The notes below the pieces were generated by a model, which saw nothing but the letters and a program-made list of their open reading frames with translations, had not been told where the DNA came from and did not search any database. This document shows, piece after piece, positions 27,875 to 38,351 of a DNA stretch of 64,000 nucleotides (within the stretch, counting starts at the first letter, position 1; every line of letters starts with the position of its first letter). The stretch is from Haemophilus parainfluenzae (GTDB lineage Bacteria > Pseudomonadota > Gammaproteobacteria > Enterobacterales > Pasteurellaceae): contig NZ_CP063110.1 in NCBI RefSeq assembly GCF_014931275.1, positions 1,901,001-1,965,000 on the forward strand, given 5' to 3'. The position numbers and the translations under genes were made by a program.

Positions 27875-28280
27875 TTTGATGTCCTCTATTTAGTCATCGT
27901 TATTAATTAAGAAAAGTTTCCTTGTTTATTGTGAACTTTATAAAAAAGAAACACTCTAAACATTGCTTAACTAGGGTTTTGAATTTGCCCTAACTTATCC
28001 TTTTGACAAATTCAATTCCTTTGCCATAGCCAAAGGAACGTTCAAAAGTATGGTTATTATCCTATAAAAACATCAAAGATCAAACCTTTTTTGCCCTTTT
28101 TGATTATTTTATAGACAAACAACCCCTAAAATGAACGTTCATTCACAAAAAACGGGTTAATTTTTAACCCGTTTTCTATTCTAACAAAAAATATCTTTTG
28201 TTCAAATCGACTTTTTTTTGAGCTTCATATATCATCAAATTCACTTTCTTCTCTATTTATATTTATGTGTGAGTGATTTT
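27875..28280. other. Structured spacer between divergent ompA and ydiJ
   Basis: No convincing gene is visible in these 406 bases. It must hold the ompA promoter. Three hairpins stand out: TAGGG/CCCTA at 27972-27992, TTCCTTTG/CAAAGGAA at 28016-28038, and a terminator-like stem at 28149-28175. The palindrome GAACGTTC occurs twice (28036-28043 and 28133-28140). A small RNA is possible but unproven. Confidence 0.5.
28149..28175. terminator. Orphan terminator-like hairpin upstream of ydiJ
   Basis: AAAACGGGTTAA and TTAACCCGTTTT form a 12-bp stem with a 3-base loop. A TTTTTT run follows on the minus strand and TTTT on the plus strand. Both flanking genes start away from it, so no known transcript needs it. 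Confidence 0.7.
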
Positions 28281-31200
28281 ATGTTGCCCCGTCTTTCTAA
28301 TGTGCCACAACTTAATAATGTGGTAAGTGATTATCTTAGCGAACTCCAAAAACAGCATTTTGAAGGTGATATTGCCTCAAATTATGCCGACCGTTTAAGT
28401 CTCGCTACGGATAACAGCGTTTATCAACAACTTCCACAGGCTATTTTATTCCCTAAATCTGTTGCCGATGTGGTACGCATCGCCAAATTAGCCAATAAAG
28501 AGAAATACCTTCACTTAACCTTTACACCTCGCGGTGGCGGCACGGGCACAAATGGGCAATCTATTAATAATAATATTATTGTGGATCTCTCTCGCCACAT
28601 GACAGGCATTTTAGAGCTTAATATAGAAGAACGTTGGGTTCGCGTTCAAGCAGGTGTAGTAAAAGACCAACTAAACCAATTTTTAAAACCTCACGGTTTA
28701 TTCTTTGCACCAGAACTCTCCACCAGTAATCGAGCTACACTAGGTGGCATGATTAATACCGATGCTTCCGGTCAAGGTTCATTACAATACGGTAAAACCT
28801 CCGACCACGTTTTAGCATTACGTTCAGTTTTAATGAATGGTGAAATATTAGATACAAGTGCGGTCAAATCCGACGATGTTTTAGAAAACTACCCACTTGC
28901 AGAAAATGGAAAAACGCTACATCAAACGATTTTCCAACGTTGTAAAGAGAAGCGCGCCTCAATCATTCAAGATTTACCCCAACTCAATCGCTTTCTCACT
29001 GGTTACGATCTTAAGAATGTCTTTAATAACGATGAAAGTGAATTTAATCTCACCCGAATTTTAACGGGGTCAGAAGGTTCACTTGCGTTTATCTGCGAAG
29101 CTAAACTCAATTTATTGCCTATTCCTAAATATCGCACCTTAATTAATGTGAAGTACAGCTCATTTGATGCCGCACTTCGCAATGCACCTTTTATGGTGAA
29201 AGCCAATGCCCTTTCAGTTGAAACCGTCGATTCCAAAGTGCTGAACCTTGCTAAGCAAGATATTATTTGGCATTCAGTGAAAGAACTTTTAACAGAAGAA
29301 GAACAAAATCCAATTCTTGGTTTAAACATTGTTGAATATGCGGGCAACAATCAAGCTAAAATAGACAGCCAAGTGACCGCACTTTGTCAGCAATTAGATG
29401 AAAAAATTGCACAAGGCAAAGATCATATTATCGGCTATCAACTTTGTTCTGACTTGCCTTCTATTGAACGTATTTACGCCATGCGTAAAAAAGCGGTGGG
29501 GCTATTAGGTAATGCGAAAGGCGCAGCCAAACCGATTCCTTTTGTAGAAGATACCTGTGTACCACCTGAACACCTTGCGGATTACATTGCAGAATTTAGA
29601 GCCTTATTAGATAGTCACAATCTGCAATATGGGATGTTTGGCCATGTTGATGCTGGCGTATTGCACGTTCGCCCCGCTTTAGACCTATGTGATAAAGAAC
29701 AAGTCAAACTCTTTAAACTAATTTCAGATGAAGTAGCTGAACTCACGGTGAAATACGGCGGTTTGCTATGGGGTGAACACGGTAAAGGTGTACGTTCTCA
29801 TTATGGCGAGAAATTCTTTACACCTGAACTTTGGCAAGAATTACGTTATGTGAAATTTTTATTTGATCCAAACAATCGTCTGAATCCAGGTAAAATCTGT
29901 ACGCCACTTAATAGCAATGCTGAACTCTATTCGATTCTCTCGCCAATGCGTGCTGACAATGATCGCCAAATCCCAATTCAAATGCGAGATGAATTCAAAG
30001 GTGCGATGAACTGTAACGGTAACGGGCTTTGCTTTAACTTTGATGAGCACAGCATTATGTGCCCTTCCATGAAAGTGAGTAAAAATCGCGTATTCTCGCC
30101 AAAAGGACGAGCCGCTATGGTGCGTGAGTGGCTGCGATTGATGGCGAATGAAAACGTATCGCCTGATCAATTAGATTTTCATAAAACGCAAGTAAAACTG
30201 ACCGCACTTGTGGAACGTTTTCGCAATAGCGTGCAAAAATGGCGTGGTGAATATGACTTCTCACATGAAGTAAAAGCAGCAATGGATACTTGTCTGGCTT
30301 GTAAAGCCTGTGCAAGCCAATGCCCGATTAAAATTGACGTACCAAGTTTCCGTGCGAAATTTTTCCATTTCTACCACAGTCGTTATTTGCACCCAGCCAA
30401 AGATCATCTTGTGGCGAATTTAGAAGTTGCTGCACCTTATATGGCAAAACAACCGGCATTATTCAATTATTTTACCAAACTGAAAGTTACTCAAAGCGTG
30501 GTTGAAAAAACGCTTGGCATGACAGATTTGCCTCTCCTTTCAGAGCCAAACCTTCAACAACAATTAGTGGAAATTGGTTATCAAGGCAAAAAATTAGAAG
30601 AATTGGAAGCTCTTAGCACCGCCGAAAAAGCCAATATGCTCTTTATCGTACAAGATCCTTACACCTCTTATTACGATGCCAAAGTAGTACGGGATTTCGT
30701 GGCTCTCACGCAAAAATTAGGATTCAATCCAATCCTTCTGCCTTTTAAACCGAATGGCAAAGCCATGCATATTAAAGGTTTTTTAGCTCGCTTTAGTAAA
30801 ACCGCGAAAACACAAGCGGAATTTTTAAATCGTGTCGCCAAATTAAATGTACCTTTAGTCGGCGTAGATCCAGCTATTGTGCTTTCTTATCGTGATGAAT
30901 ATAAAGAAGCATTAGGTGATTCTCGCGGTGATTTCCATGTACTCACAGCGCATGAATGGCTGACCAATCAGTTAGACTGTAACACATTACAAAGTGCGGT
31001 GAAAAATATCGCAAAATCTGACCGCACTTTTGAGTGGCATTTATTCCCTCATTGTACTGAATCCACCTTTATGCCAAACAGCCCAAAAGAATGGCAGTAT
31101 ATTTTTGCGCAATTTGGACAAACCTTGAACGTTGAGAAAGTCGGCTGTTGTGGTATGGCGGGCGTATTTGGTCATGAGGTTCAAAATCAAACCATGTCAA

Positions 31201-31355
31201 AAGACATTTATGACGTATCATGGGGCAAAAAATTACAAGGTAAAGATCCGAATCATTGTCTCGCAACCGGCTATTCCTGTCGTAGCCAAGTGAAGCGATA
31301 TGAAAAAGCCATCTTAAAACACCCTGTTCAAGCATTGCTTGAGATTTTAAATTAG
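28281..31355 (+). CDS. ydiJ: FAD/Fe-S dehydrogenase YdiJ (D-2-hydroxyglutarate dehydrogenase type)
   Basis: This large flavoprotein has an N-terminal FAD-binding domain (PRGGGTGTNGQSI, LSTSNRATLGGMINTDASGQGSL), a C-terminal FAD-oxidase cap, and an iron-sulfur part with CLACKACASQCPIKIDVPSF. A Cys-rich CCG-type domain (CCGMAGVFGHE) lies near the end. E. coli YdiJ has this architecture and oxidises D-2-hydroxyglutarate. I chose the ATG at 28281 (MLPRLSNVPQL, 1024 residues) because E. coli YdiJ aligns from there; a frame 21 codons longer begins in AT-rich DNA. The thioesterase gene follows after 15 bases. Confidence 0.92.
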   Translation: MLPRLSNVPQLNNVVSDYLSELQKQHFEGDIASNYADRLSLATDNSVYQQLPQAILFPKSVADVVRIAKLANKEKYLHLTFTPRGGGTGTNGQSINNNIIVDLSRHMTGILELNIEERWVRVQAGVVKDQLNQFLKPHGLFFAPELSTSNRATLGGMINTDASGQGSLQYGKTSDHVLALRSVLMNGEILDTSAVKSDDVLENYPLAENGKTLHQTIFQRCKEKRASIIQDLPQLNRFLTGYDLKNVFNNDESEFNLTRILTGSEGSLAFICEAKLNLLPIPKYRTLINVKYSSFDAALRNAPFMVKANALSVETVDSKVLNLAKQDIIWHSVKELLTEEEQNPILGLNIVEYAGNNQAKIDSQVTALCQQLDEKIAQGKDHIIGYQLCSDLPSIERIYAMRKKAVGLLGNAKGAAKPIPFVEDTCVPPEHLADYIAEFRALLDSHNLQYGMFGHVDAGVLHVRPALDLCDKEQVKLFKLISDEVAELTVKYGGLLWGEHGKGVRSHYGEKFFTPELWQELRYVKFLFDPNNRLNPGKICTPLNSNAELYSILSPMRADNDRQIPIQMRDEFKGAMNCNGNGLCFNFDEHSIMCPSMKVSKNRVFSPKGRAAMVREWLRLMANENVSPDQLDFHKTQVKLTALVERFRNSVQKWRGEYDFSHEVKAAMDTCLACKACASQCPIKIDVPSFRAKFFHFYHSRYLHPAKDHLVANLEVAAPYMAKQPALFNYFTKLKVTQSVVEKTLGMTDLPLLSEPNLQQQLVEIGYQGKKLEELEALSTAEKANMLFIVQDPYTSYYDAKVVRDFVALTQKLGFNPILLPFKPNGKAMHIKGFLARFSKTAKTQAEFLNRVAKLNVPLVGVDPAIVLSYRDEYKEALGDSRGDFHVLTAHEWLTNQLDCNTLQSAVKNIAKSDRTFEWHLFPHCTESTFMPNSPKEWQYIFAQFGQTLNVEKVGCCGMAGVFGHEVQNQTMSKDIYDVSWGKKLQGKDPNHCLATGYSCRSQVKRYEKAILKHPVQALLEILN

Positions 31356-31370
31356 ACCTAGGAAGAATAT

Positions 31371-31787
31371 ATGATTTGGAAAAAACACTTTACCCTTGAG
31401 CAGCTTAATGAAATGGGGAAACATTGTGCTGTTGGGCATTTAGGTATTGAGATCTCAGCTTATGGTGAAAACTGGATTGAGGCAAAAATGCCCGTTGATC
31501 ATCGCACCACTCAACCTTTTGGTTTATTACATGGTGGCATCTCTGTCGCGTTGGCTGAAACCATTGGTTCATTGGCTGGATTTCTCTGTATAGAAGAAGG
31601 CCAAGTTGCCTTGGGATTAGATATCAACGCCAATCATCTGCGCCCAGTGAAAAAAGGTTTTGTTACCGCAAAGGCAACACCAATTGCTTTAAGTCAAAAT
31701 ACCCATGTTTGGCAAATTGACATTCGCGATGAACAAGATAAACTCTGTTGCGTTTCTCGATTAACGCTTTCTATCAAACATTTATGA
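31371..31787 (+). CDS. Hotdog-fold thioesterase (MenI/YdiI family)
   Basis: This 138-residue acyl-CoA thioesterase of the hotdog fold contains [23 protein letters not shown], where HGG and the catalytic Glu of AET are characteristic of the PaaI/YdiI group. [20 protein letters not shown] is the second conserved strand pair. E. coli YdiI hydrolyses DHNA-CoA in menaquinone synthesis and lies next to ydiJ, matching the order here. Substrate in this organism is inferred. An AGGAAG site precedes the ATG, and the stop overlaps the hemH start by 4 bases. Confidence 0.9.
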   Translation: MIWKKHFTLEQLNEMGKHCAVGHLGIEISAYGENWIEAKMPVDHRTTQPFGLLHGGISVALAETIGSLAGFLCIEEGQVALGLDINANHLRPVKKGFVTAKATPIALSQNTHVWQIDIRDEQDKLCCVSRLTLSIKHL

Positions 31788-32755
31788 ATACAACAAAAAA
31801 AATCGGCATCATTTTAGCGAATCTTGGTACGCCAGATGCCCCTCAACCCGCGGCGATCTCTCGTTATTTGTGGGAATTTTTAATGGATCCTCGCGTGGTC
31901 GATTTGCCGCGTTGGAAATGGTATCCCCTTTTAAAAGCCATTATTTTACCTATGCGTTCTAAACGCATTGCACGAAATTATCAATCTATTTGGACTGAAC
32001 AAGGCTCTCCCCTGCTTGCGATTACCACGCAACAACAAGCAGGTTTACAAGCTTATTTGACTGAACAAGGTATCAATGCACAAGTCGAAATTGCCATGAC
32101 TTACGGCAATCCTTCTATGCAAAGTGCGGTCAAAAATTTACTTAAAAATGATGTAGAACGCATGATTGTGTTGCCGCTTTATCCACAATATTCGAGCACG
32201 ACAACAGGCGCATTAATCGATGCGTTTAATCGTGCCATTGCACAAGAACGCAATATTGTGCCTTTTGAGTTTATTCATTCTTATCATCTTGATGAAAACT
32301 ACATTAATGCGTTGGTAGACTCCATCAAAATGCGGTTAAAACCAGATGAGTTTTTGCTCTTTTCTTATCATGGTATTCCATTACGTTATGAGAATATGGG
32401 CGATTATTATCGTCAGCATTGTAAACAAACCACGATTGCCATTGTGGATAAATTAGGTCTCACAGAAAACCAATGGAATATGACCTTCCAATCTCGTTTT
32501 GGCCGAGAAGAATGGTTACAACCTTATACAGATCACTTTTTAGAAGAAGCCGCTTCTCAAGGGATTCAAAAAATCGCGGTAATTTGCCCAGGTTTTTCGG
32601 TGGATTGCTTAGAAACCTTAGAAGAAATTGAGGTTGAAAATAAAGAAACATTCTTAAATCATGGCGGTGTCTCTTATCACTATATCCCCGCATTGAATGC
32701 TGAAAAAGCACATATTGAAATGATGGGGAAATTGGTTTTGGATAAGTTGAAATAA
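31784..32755 (+). CDS. hemH: Ferrochelatase HemH
   Basis: HemH inserts Fe(II) into protoporphyrin IX, the last step of heme synthesis. I chose the ATG at 31784 ([20 protein letters not shown], 323 residues), which overlaps the thioesterase stop in an ATGA; an upstream in-frame Met would add 12 residues unlike the family. Conserved motifs are [26 protein letters not shown] (catalytic His), [16 protein letters not shown] and [16 protein letters not shown]. An intact hemH is notable in Haemophilus, where some species lack earlier heme steps and need hemin or porphyrin. Two inverted-repeat elements follow. Confidence 0.96.
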   Translation: MNTTKKIGIILANLGTPDAPQPAAISRYLWEFLMDPRVVDLPRWKWYPLLKAIILPMRSKRIARNYQSIWTEQGSPLLAITTQQQAGLQAYLTEQGINAQVEIAMTYGNPSMQSAVKNLLKNDVERMIVLPLYPQYSSTTTGALIDAFNRAIAQERNIVPFEFIHSYHLDENYINALVDSIKMRLKPDEFLLFSYHGIPLRYENMGDYYRQHCKQTTIAIVDKLGLTENQWNMTFQSRFGREEWLQPYTDHFLEEAASQGIQKIAVICPGFSVDCLETLEEIEVENKETFLNHGGVSYHYIPALNAEKAHIEMMGKLVLDKLK

Positions 32756-32758
32756 TTA

Positions 32759-32914
32759 AATCTCCCCCCAGCCCCCTCTTTACGAAAGAGGGGGAGCTTA
32801 ATAGCCCCATAAACGTTCTCCGTTCTTAACTCTCTCAAATATATTCCTAATAAAATCACTAAAAGCAATATCATAAAAAAAGCCCCTCTTTTGTAAAGAG
32901 GGGTTGGGGAGATT
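32759..32914. repeat. Inverted-repeat element, copy 1 (MITE-like)
   Basis: The 156-base unit begins AATCTCCCCCCAGCCCC and ends GGGGTTGGGGAGATT, giving imperfect terminal inverted repeats of about 20 bases. Each end also holds its own hairpin (CCCCTCTTT...AAAGAGGGG). It carries no transposase. It begins right after hemH, whose last codons are partly repeated before copy 2. Confidence 0.85.
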
Positions 32915-32938
32915 AATTTTAAATAAGTTGCAGTAGTT

Positions 32939-33095
32939 AAATCTCCCCCTAGCCCCCTCTTTGCGAAAGAGGGGGGAGCTTAATAGCCCATAAACGTTCG
33001 CCGTTCTTAACCCTCTCAAATACATTCCCAATAAAACCACTAAAAGCAACATCATAAAAAAGCCCCTCTTTCGTAAAGAGGGGTTGGGGAGATTT
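32939..33095. repeat. Inverted-repeat element, copy 2 (MITE-like)
   Basis: This is a diverged second copy of the preceding element, offset by 181 bases, with the same terminal inverted repeats and an AT-rich core with about 10% differences. The spacer before it repeats the hemH tail sequence (ATAAGTTG.A.TA.TTAAATCTCC), so the pair arose as a tandem duplication. Confidence 0.85.
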
Positions 33096-33108
33096 AAAAA
33101 AATAAACA

Positions 33109-33136
33109 AAAAGGCGAACCTTTCGATTCGCCTTTT
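33109..33136 (-). terminator. Terminator after the porin gene
   Basis: AAAAGGCGAA and TTCGCCTTTT form a 10-bp stem with an 8-base loop. A T-rich run follows on the minus strand. Confidence 0.85.
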
Positions 33137-33158
33137 AAGATTCTTTTCTAATCAAAGA

Positions 33159-34220
33159 TTAGAAGAATACACGCATACCTACACCGATAGCTCTGTCTTT
33201 AACTTTACCATCGTAAGAATCATTAACGTACTCTTTAGTAGTCACATATTTACCTTCTACGAATAATACAACTTGTTTATGAAGTTTGTAGTCTGCACCA
33301 AGTAAGAAAGCGTGAGTTTTGTCTTTATCAGATTCACCTTTCACGCGTTCATATAGGTAGTTACCATATACTTGAGACATAGGGGTAACTTGATATGCAA
33401 AACCTGGAGATACATAGAATTTGTTAGTTTTAGCATCATTTTCTTTTTCATGAGCATAACCAAAATCACCCGTTAATGTGAAATCACCAAATTTATAGCC
33501 TAATGATGCTAAGAAACCATCCACACGGTGTTTATATGTTGCATTAGTTTCAAAGTTAGTATGACCATAAGCGAAACGAGCATCAAGATCGCCAGCTGTA
33601 TATAATGCACCTAAAGCAAAAGCATTTTTAATGTACGGTTTTGGATCAGATAATTTCTGCAAATCTTGACCTTTCTCATTATGACGTTGACCGAAGTTAT
33701 AGTTTGCACTTAATTGTAAACCTTCAATACCTTTATAGTCATAACGAACTACACCAGTACCTGAAGTAGGAATATAATCACCTTTTGGAATAAAACCATA
33801 TTCATAGTCATTAGCTTGGCTTAAATCATCCGCGATAGTTAATTGACGACCAAATTTGATTTCACCAACTGACTGACTACCTAAACCTACATAAGCACGT
33901 TTAGCATAAGCTCCACCAAATTTATCACGTGAAGCTGTATCATCAAAGCGTAACTCTAAGTTACCTAATGCATAGAAATCATTATCTAAATTGTGTTTTA
34001 CTTTAACGCCAAAACGTGAACCTGCATTACGTAAAGCAGAGTTAGCTTTTTTGGTTGAGTGGTTAGCGGCGTCGTACACTTTTTTATCCGCTTTTTCCAT
34101 GATTAAACGAAGAGAACCACCTAATTCAACTTTAGTACCTTCATTATCATAAACTACTGCTGCGTTTGCTGCTGAAGCTGCAACTGCAGAAACGATTAAT
34201 GCTGCTAGTGTCTTTTTCAT
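33159..34220 (-). CDS. ompP2: Gram-negative porin (OmpP2 type)
   Basis: This is a general diffusion porin of the outer membrane. The 353 residues start with a signal peptide (MKKTLAALIVSAVAASAANA, cleavage after 20). The mature protein, AVVYDNEGTKVELGGSLRLIMEK, leads into a 16-strand barrel pattern of alternating residues and ends VKDRAIGVGMRVFF with terminal Phe, the outer-membrane assembly signal. The stretch GEIKFGRQLTIADDLSQANDYEYG is the usual constriction-loop approach. A strong CRP-like site lies about 150 bases upstream. Transport specificity is not readable. Confidence 0.93.
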   Translation of the reverse strand: MKKTLAALIVSAVAASAANAAVVYDNEGTKVELGGSLRLIMEKADKKVYDAANHSTKKANSALRNAGSRFGVKVKHNLDNDFYALGNLELRFDDTASRDKFGGAYAKRAYVGLGSQSVGEIKFGRQLTIADDLSQANDYEYGFIPKGDYIPTSGTGVVRYDYKGIEGLQLSANYNFGQRHNEKGQDLQKLSDPKPYIKNAFALGALYTAGDLDARFAYGHTNFETNATYKHRVDGFLASLGYKFGDFTLTGDFGYAHEKENDAKTNKFYVSPGFAYQVTPMSQVYGNYLYERVKGESDKDKTHAFLLGADYKLHKQVVLFVEGKYVTTKEYVNDSYDGKVKDRAIGVGMRVFF

Positions 34221-34361
34221 AATTGTTATTCCTTTTGGTTGTTACCTACGATTTTTGATTGAAACAATTTTTCATAAAAAAGTTCAATCTCCGAAATAGA
34301 CGCCGCAAATATTACAAAATAAACTCATAGTGTCAATGGGAGGAATCGCACCAATTTTCTA

Positions 34362-34383
34362 AAATTGGATCAAGATCACATTT
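34362..34383 (-). promoter_or_regulatory. Strong CRP-like site upstream of the porin
   Basis: AAATTGGATCAAGATCACATTT matches the CRP consensus at 19 of 22 positions. The 314-base spacer 34221-34534 otherwise holds AT-rich porin leader sequence and the valS terminator; I saw no other gene there. Confidence 0.65.
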
Positions 34384-34487
34384 TTTGAGTAAAAAAGATT
34401 GTTTTTTGAGCTAAACAATCAAGTATTTAAAATTATTCTTACAAAAATAAGATAAAACGCTGTACAAAATTTTGGCGTATTGTAAAG

Positions 34488-34527
34488 AAAAAAGCGGTCA
34501 GATTTTAAATCTGACCGCTTTTTTTAT
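34488..34527 (-). terminator. Terminator after valS
   Basis: AAAGCGGTCAGATTT and AAATCTGACCGCTTT pair almost without a loop and are flanked by A/T runs, so both strands have a U-tract. It contains a near but imperfect uptake signal (AAGCGGTC). Confidence 0.85.
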
Positions 34528-34534
34528 TTAAAGA

Positions 34535-37399
34535 CTACAACGCCTCAATCGCTTTATACTGCTCTTGGATTTTTTCTAATCCAGATTGGTATTCCGCTTG
34601 TTTTTCGCGTTCTTTTGCAATCACTGCTTCAGGTGCTTTAGCCACGAAAGCTTCGTTGCTAAGTTTGTTTTTGATACGTTTAACTTCATTTTGATATTTT
34701 TCAATCTCTTTGGTTAAACGGGCAAGCTCTGCTTCTTTATTAATAAAGCCAGCCATTGGCACAAGCAATTCAGCATTGCCAACGAGTTTTGCTACCGCAA
34801 GTGGTGCGGTTTCGTTTGCGGCTAACACTTGAACGTTATCTAATTTAGCCATGGCTTTTAAAAGAGCGGTCTGTTTTTCGAGAATTTTTGCGTTTTCTGC
34901 GCTTAAATTACGGAATAACAGATCTAAGCCTTTACTTGGTGCGATGTTGCTTTCTGCACGAATATTACGCACCGCAACGATCACTTCTTTTAACCACTCA
35001 ATTTCAGCTTCTGCTTCTGGATCAAAGCCGTTTTCTTCTACTTGTGGGAAAGGTTGTAACATAATGCTGTCTGCAGTAATGCCCACAAATCCTTTCACTT
35101 TTTGCCAAATTTCTTCGGTAATAAATGGAATAAGCGGATGCGCTAAACGTAATAATTTTTCTAACACATGAACCAAGGTTTGGCTTGCTGCACGGATTTG
35201 TGCTGTATTGCCGTTGGCAAATACTGGTTTAGTCAATTCTAAATACCAGTCGCAGAATTGGTTCCAGGTAAATTCATAAATCGCATTGGCACAAAGGTCG
35301 AAACGATATTGGCTTAATGAATTACGGAACGTTTCTACTGTGCGATTGAATTCAGATTGAATCCAACGATCCGCTAATGAGAATTCGATCTCACCTTCGC
35401 TTAAATCTAATTTTTCATTTGTTAAGACGAAACGGCTTGCATTCCATAATTTATTACAGAAGTTGCGGTAGCCTTCTAAACGTTTCATATCCCAGTTGAT
35501 GTCACGACCGTTTGAAGCCAACGCAGCTAATGTGAAACGTAATGCGTCTGTACCGTGAGCTGCAATACCGTCTGCGAATTCTTTGCGGGTCGCTTTCGCG
35601 ATTTTCTCCGCTAATTGCGGTTGCATCATGTTGCCGGTGCGTTTTTCAAGTAAATCTTCAAGGCTAATGCCGTCAATCATATCGATTGGATCAAGTACGT
35701 TACCTTTTGATTTAGACATTTTTTGACCTTGCTCATCACGGATCAATCCTGTTACGTACACGGTTTTGAATGGTACTTGTGGTTTGCCATTTTCATCTTT
35801 CACGAAGTGCATCGTAAACATAATCATGCGCGCAACCCAGAAGAAGATGATATCAAAACCGGTGATTAACACATCCGTTGGATGGAACATTTTGAGTTCT
35901 TTAGTTTGCTCTGGCCAGCCTAAAGTTGAGAATGTCCATAAGCCTGATGAGAACCACGTGTCTAACACATCTTCATCTTGCTTGAGTTCAACCGCAGAAT
36001 CTAAGTTGTATTTTGACCGCACTTCTTCTTCGTTACGCGCAACATACACGTTACCTTCCGCGTCATACCACGCAGGAATGCGGTGTCCCCACCAAAGTTG
36101 GCGAGAGATACACCAATCTTGAATATCACGCATCCAAGAGAAGTAAAGGTTTTCGTATTGTTTCGGCACGAATTGGATTTCACCATCTTCCACCGCTTTA
36201 ATTGCTACATCAGCAAGCGGTTTCACGCTCACATACCATTGGTCGGTTAACATCGGCTCAATCGGCACACCGCCACGGTCGCCGTAAGGCACTTTCAAAT
36301 CATGCGGTTTAATTTCGTCTAATAAACCTAACGCTTCAAAATCTGCCACGATTTTCTTACGTGCAGCGAAACGCTCTAAACCACGGTAATCCGCAGGAAT
36401 AGTCGCTTCATAGCCTGCAAGCGGTTTGCCGTCAGTACCGATAATTTCGGCTTCATCACGAATATCCGCATTTAAGGTTAATACGTTAACCATCGGCAAG
36501 CTGTGACGTTTACCCACTTCGTAGTCGTTGAAGTCGTGCGCAGGGGTGATTTTCACCACACCAGTACCAAATTCACGATCCACATATTCATCGGCAATAA
36601 TCGGAATTTCACGGTTTGCTAATGGTAGAACTACTGTTTTACCGATTAAAGATTGATAACGTTCATCTTCAGGATGCACCGCCACCGCCGTATCGCCCAA
36701 CATGGTTTCTGGACGCGTGGTTGCCACCACTAGATAATCTTTACCATCTGCCGTTTTTGCACCGTTAGCTAACGGGTAACGGAAATGCCAAAGAGAACCT
36801 TTGCTCTCTTTGTTTTCCACTTCTAAATCGGAAATTGCGGTGTGCAGTTTTGGATCCCAGTTTACCAAGCGTTTGCCACGGTAAATCAAACCTTCTTCGT
36901 GCAAGCGAACAAACACTTCTTTTACTGCGTTAGATAAACCATCGTCCATCGTGAAACGCTCACGTTCCCAGTCGATTGAGTTACCTAAACGGCGCATTTG
37001 TTGGCTGATTGTGCCACCTGAATAAGCTTTCCAATCCCAAATTTTGTTGATGAACGCTTCACGACCATAATCATGGCGGGTTTTGTCTTCTTCTGCAGCG
37101 ATTTTACGCTCCACCACCATTTGGGTTGCGATACCCGCATGGTCTGTCCCCGCTTGCCATAAGGTATTATGCCCTTCCATACGGTTAAAACGGATTAAGG
37201 TATCCATTAAGGTTTGTTGGAAAGCATGCCCCATGTGTAAAGAACCTGTTACGTTCGGCGGCGGAATCGCAATGCAATAGCTCGGTGCATTTTCATTTTC
37301 AGACGGTTTAAAATAACCGCTCTCTTCCCAATGTTGATAAAGGGCTTGCTCTACCGCAGACGGATTAAAACGGTCTGCCATTTCGAATTTTTGTGTCAT
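34535..37399 (-). CDS. valS: Valyl-tRNA synthetase ValS
   Basis: This class I aminoacyl-tRNA synthetase charges tRNA-Val. The 954 residues match. The HIGH-type motif is [14 protein letters not shown] (near 48-61), the editing domain includes [22 protein letters not shown] and the KMSKS motif appears as [14 protein letters not shown]. The anticodon-binding domain and a C-terminal coiled coil ([37 protein letters not shown]) follow. In E. coli valS follows holC directly; here about 2.6 kb of accessory genes separate them. Confidence 0.98.
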   Translation of the reverse strand: MTQKFEMADRFNPSAVEQALYQHWEESGYFKPSENENAPSYCIAIPPPNVTGSLHMGHAFQQTLMDTLIRFNRMEGHNTLWQAGTDHAGIATQMVVERKIAAEEDKTRHDYGREAFINKIWDWKAYSGGTISQQMRRLGNSIDWERERFTMDDGLSNAVKEVFVRLHEEGLIYRGKRLVNWDPKLHTAISDLEVENKESKGSLWHFRYPLANGAKTADGKDYLVVATTRPETMLGDTAVAVHPEDERYQSLIGKTVVLPLANREIPIIADEYVDREFGTGVVKITPAHDFNDYEVGKRHSLPMVNVLTLNADIRDEAEIIGTDGKPLAGYEATIPADYRGLERFAARKKIVADFEALGLLDEIKPHDLKVPYGDRGGVPIEPMLTDQWYVSVKPLADVAIKAVEDGEIQFVPKQYENLYFSWMRDIQDWCISRQLWWGHRIPAWYDAEGNVYVARNEEEVRSKYNLDSAVELKQDEDVLDTWFSSGLWTFSTLGWPEQTKELKMFHPTDVLITGFDIIFFWVARMIMFTMHFVKDENGKPQVPFKTVYVTGLIRDEQGQKMSKSKGNVLDPIDMIDGISLEDLLEKRTGNMMQPQLAEKIAKATRKEFADGIAAHGTDALRFTLAALASNGRDINWDMKRLEGYRNFCNKLWNASRFVLTNEKLDLSEGEIEFSLADRWIQSEFNRTVETFRNSLSQYRFDLCANAIYEFTWNQFCDWYLELTKPVFANGNTAQIRAASQTLVHVLEKLLRLAHPLIPFITEEIWQKVKGFVGITADSIMLQPFPQVEENGFDPEAEAEIEWLKEVIVAVRNIRAESNIAPSKGLDLLFRNLSAENAKILEKQTALLKAMAKLDNVQVLAANETAPLAVAKLVGNAELLVPMAGFINKEAELARLTKEIEKYQNEVKRIKNKLSNEAFVAKAPEAVIAKEREKQAEYQSGLEKIQEQYKAIEAL

Positions 37400-37511
37400 T
37401 GTTGTTCTCTTTTTTATTCGTTAAAAATCATCCATCACATTTACTTTAAATTATTATTGGTGCAAAGAATATTCAAATTTATTATGCATTATCTAATATG
37501 ATTAATTTATC

Positions 37512-38003
37512 TTAATTATTTTTATCCTTATCTGATTTTTCAGTTATTTTATGAATACCAAATGCAGGAATACAGATATAACAAATATTTGCCAGCATTT
37601 TCAAATAAATTGATATATTAGGTAATGAAGTCAAAATCATCCATACAGAAACCTGAATCACAGAAATAATAATAACGCTCCCCTTCTGTTTCTCTGTCAT
37701 TTTATGAAAATTATCTAATAAATAAAAAATAAAAACAGATGAAGTTACAGATAAAGCATAAACCATATACTCTATAGGTAGAGGTGCTTCATTATTTATT
37801 GATGAAATTTGAGCAGTACGATATATCGGTCCTACAAATAAAATCAGCTCAAAAACCACACACACAAATATCACAAATAAAGCTAAATAAGGTTTTTTAT
37901 ATTTATGCCTTGAAGAGTAAAACAAATTAATTACAATACCCAAATTACTTAAAAAACATACAATTACTAATATAAAATCAGGTAGACTCACAGATAGACT
38001 CAT
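37512..38003 (-). CDS. Hypothetical multi-span membrane protein
   Basis: I do not recognise this 163-residue protein. It has about five hydrophobic segments (near 8-28, 38-58, 75-97, 108-128 and 130-150), short loops and a charged C-terminal tail (KITEKSDKDKNN). Base composition is noticeably more AT-rich than the neighbouring valS. It is the last gene of the accessory island between valS and holC, 17 bases after the first yqfB copy, so the two may share a transcript. Confidence 0.65.
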   Translation of the reverse strand: MSLSVSLPDFILVIVCFLSNLGIVINLFYSSRHKYKKPYLALFVIFVCVVFELILFVGPIYRTAQISSINNEAPLPIEYMVYALSVTSSVFIFYLLDNFHKMTEKQKGSVIIISVIQVSVWMILTSLPNISIYLKMLANICYICIPAFGIHKITEKSDKDKNN

Positions 38004-38020
38004 ATCTATTCACCCTCTTA

Positions 38021-38326
38021 TTAAAAAAACTGAAACTTAATTACCCAAAATTCACTTTCATTTGGATAAATTATTTTAATCACTTCTCGCAATTCCGACA
38101 AGCTCATATTTTCCTGAGCTGCGTGCTGTTCTGTGAGATTATCAAGCATGACCGGCGACACACTTAACACTTCAATCGTGCAGAAATATTGATTATCCTC
38201 AAATCGACCAACACGTAAAATATCACCTACTTTAAAATGGCTTTCGGATTTATCTCGAATGGTGATGGTTTTGCGCCCTGCGAGAATATCAGTTTCAAAA
38301 CGTTGATAAAAGGTAATATCGTTCAT
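38021..38326 (-). CDS. yqfB: ASCH-domain N4-acetylcytidine amidohydrolase, YqfB family (copy A)
   Basis: This small cytosolic ASCH-domain enzyme of 101 residues closely resembles E. coli YqfB, which hydrolyses N4-acetylcytidine. The expected catalytic residues line up as Lys19, Thr22 and Glu72 ([19 protein letters not shown]). A near-identical second copy lies at 38996-39304. This copy differs at the end (VIKFQFF rather than VIEFDLIK), altering a region that is usually conserved. An uptake signal sits just before the start, again as in copy B. Confidence 0.88.
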   Translation of the reverse strand: MNDITFYQRFETDILAGRKTITIRDKSESHFKVGDILRVGRFEDNQYFCTIEVLSVSPVMLDNLTEQHAAQENMSLSELREVIKIIYPNESEFWVIKFQFF

Positions 38327-38351
38327 AAAGTGCGGTCACAAAAAATTTAAT

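Noticed and set aside
28218-28280. 21-codon N-terminal extension of ydiJ
   Set aside because: It is AT-rich, hydrophobic without a signal pattern, and homologues begin at the MLPRL Met.
32460-33109. Minus-strand frames over the hemH end and the repeat elements
   Set aside because: They overlap hemH or the inverted-repeat copies, have no ribosome-binding sites and encode hydrophobic low-complexity peptides produced by the repeats.
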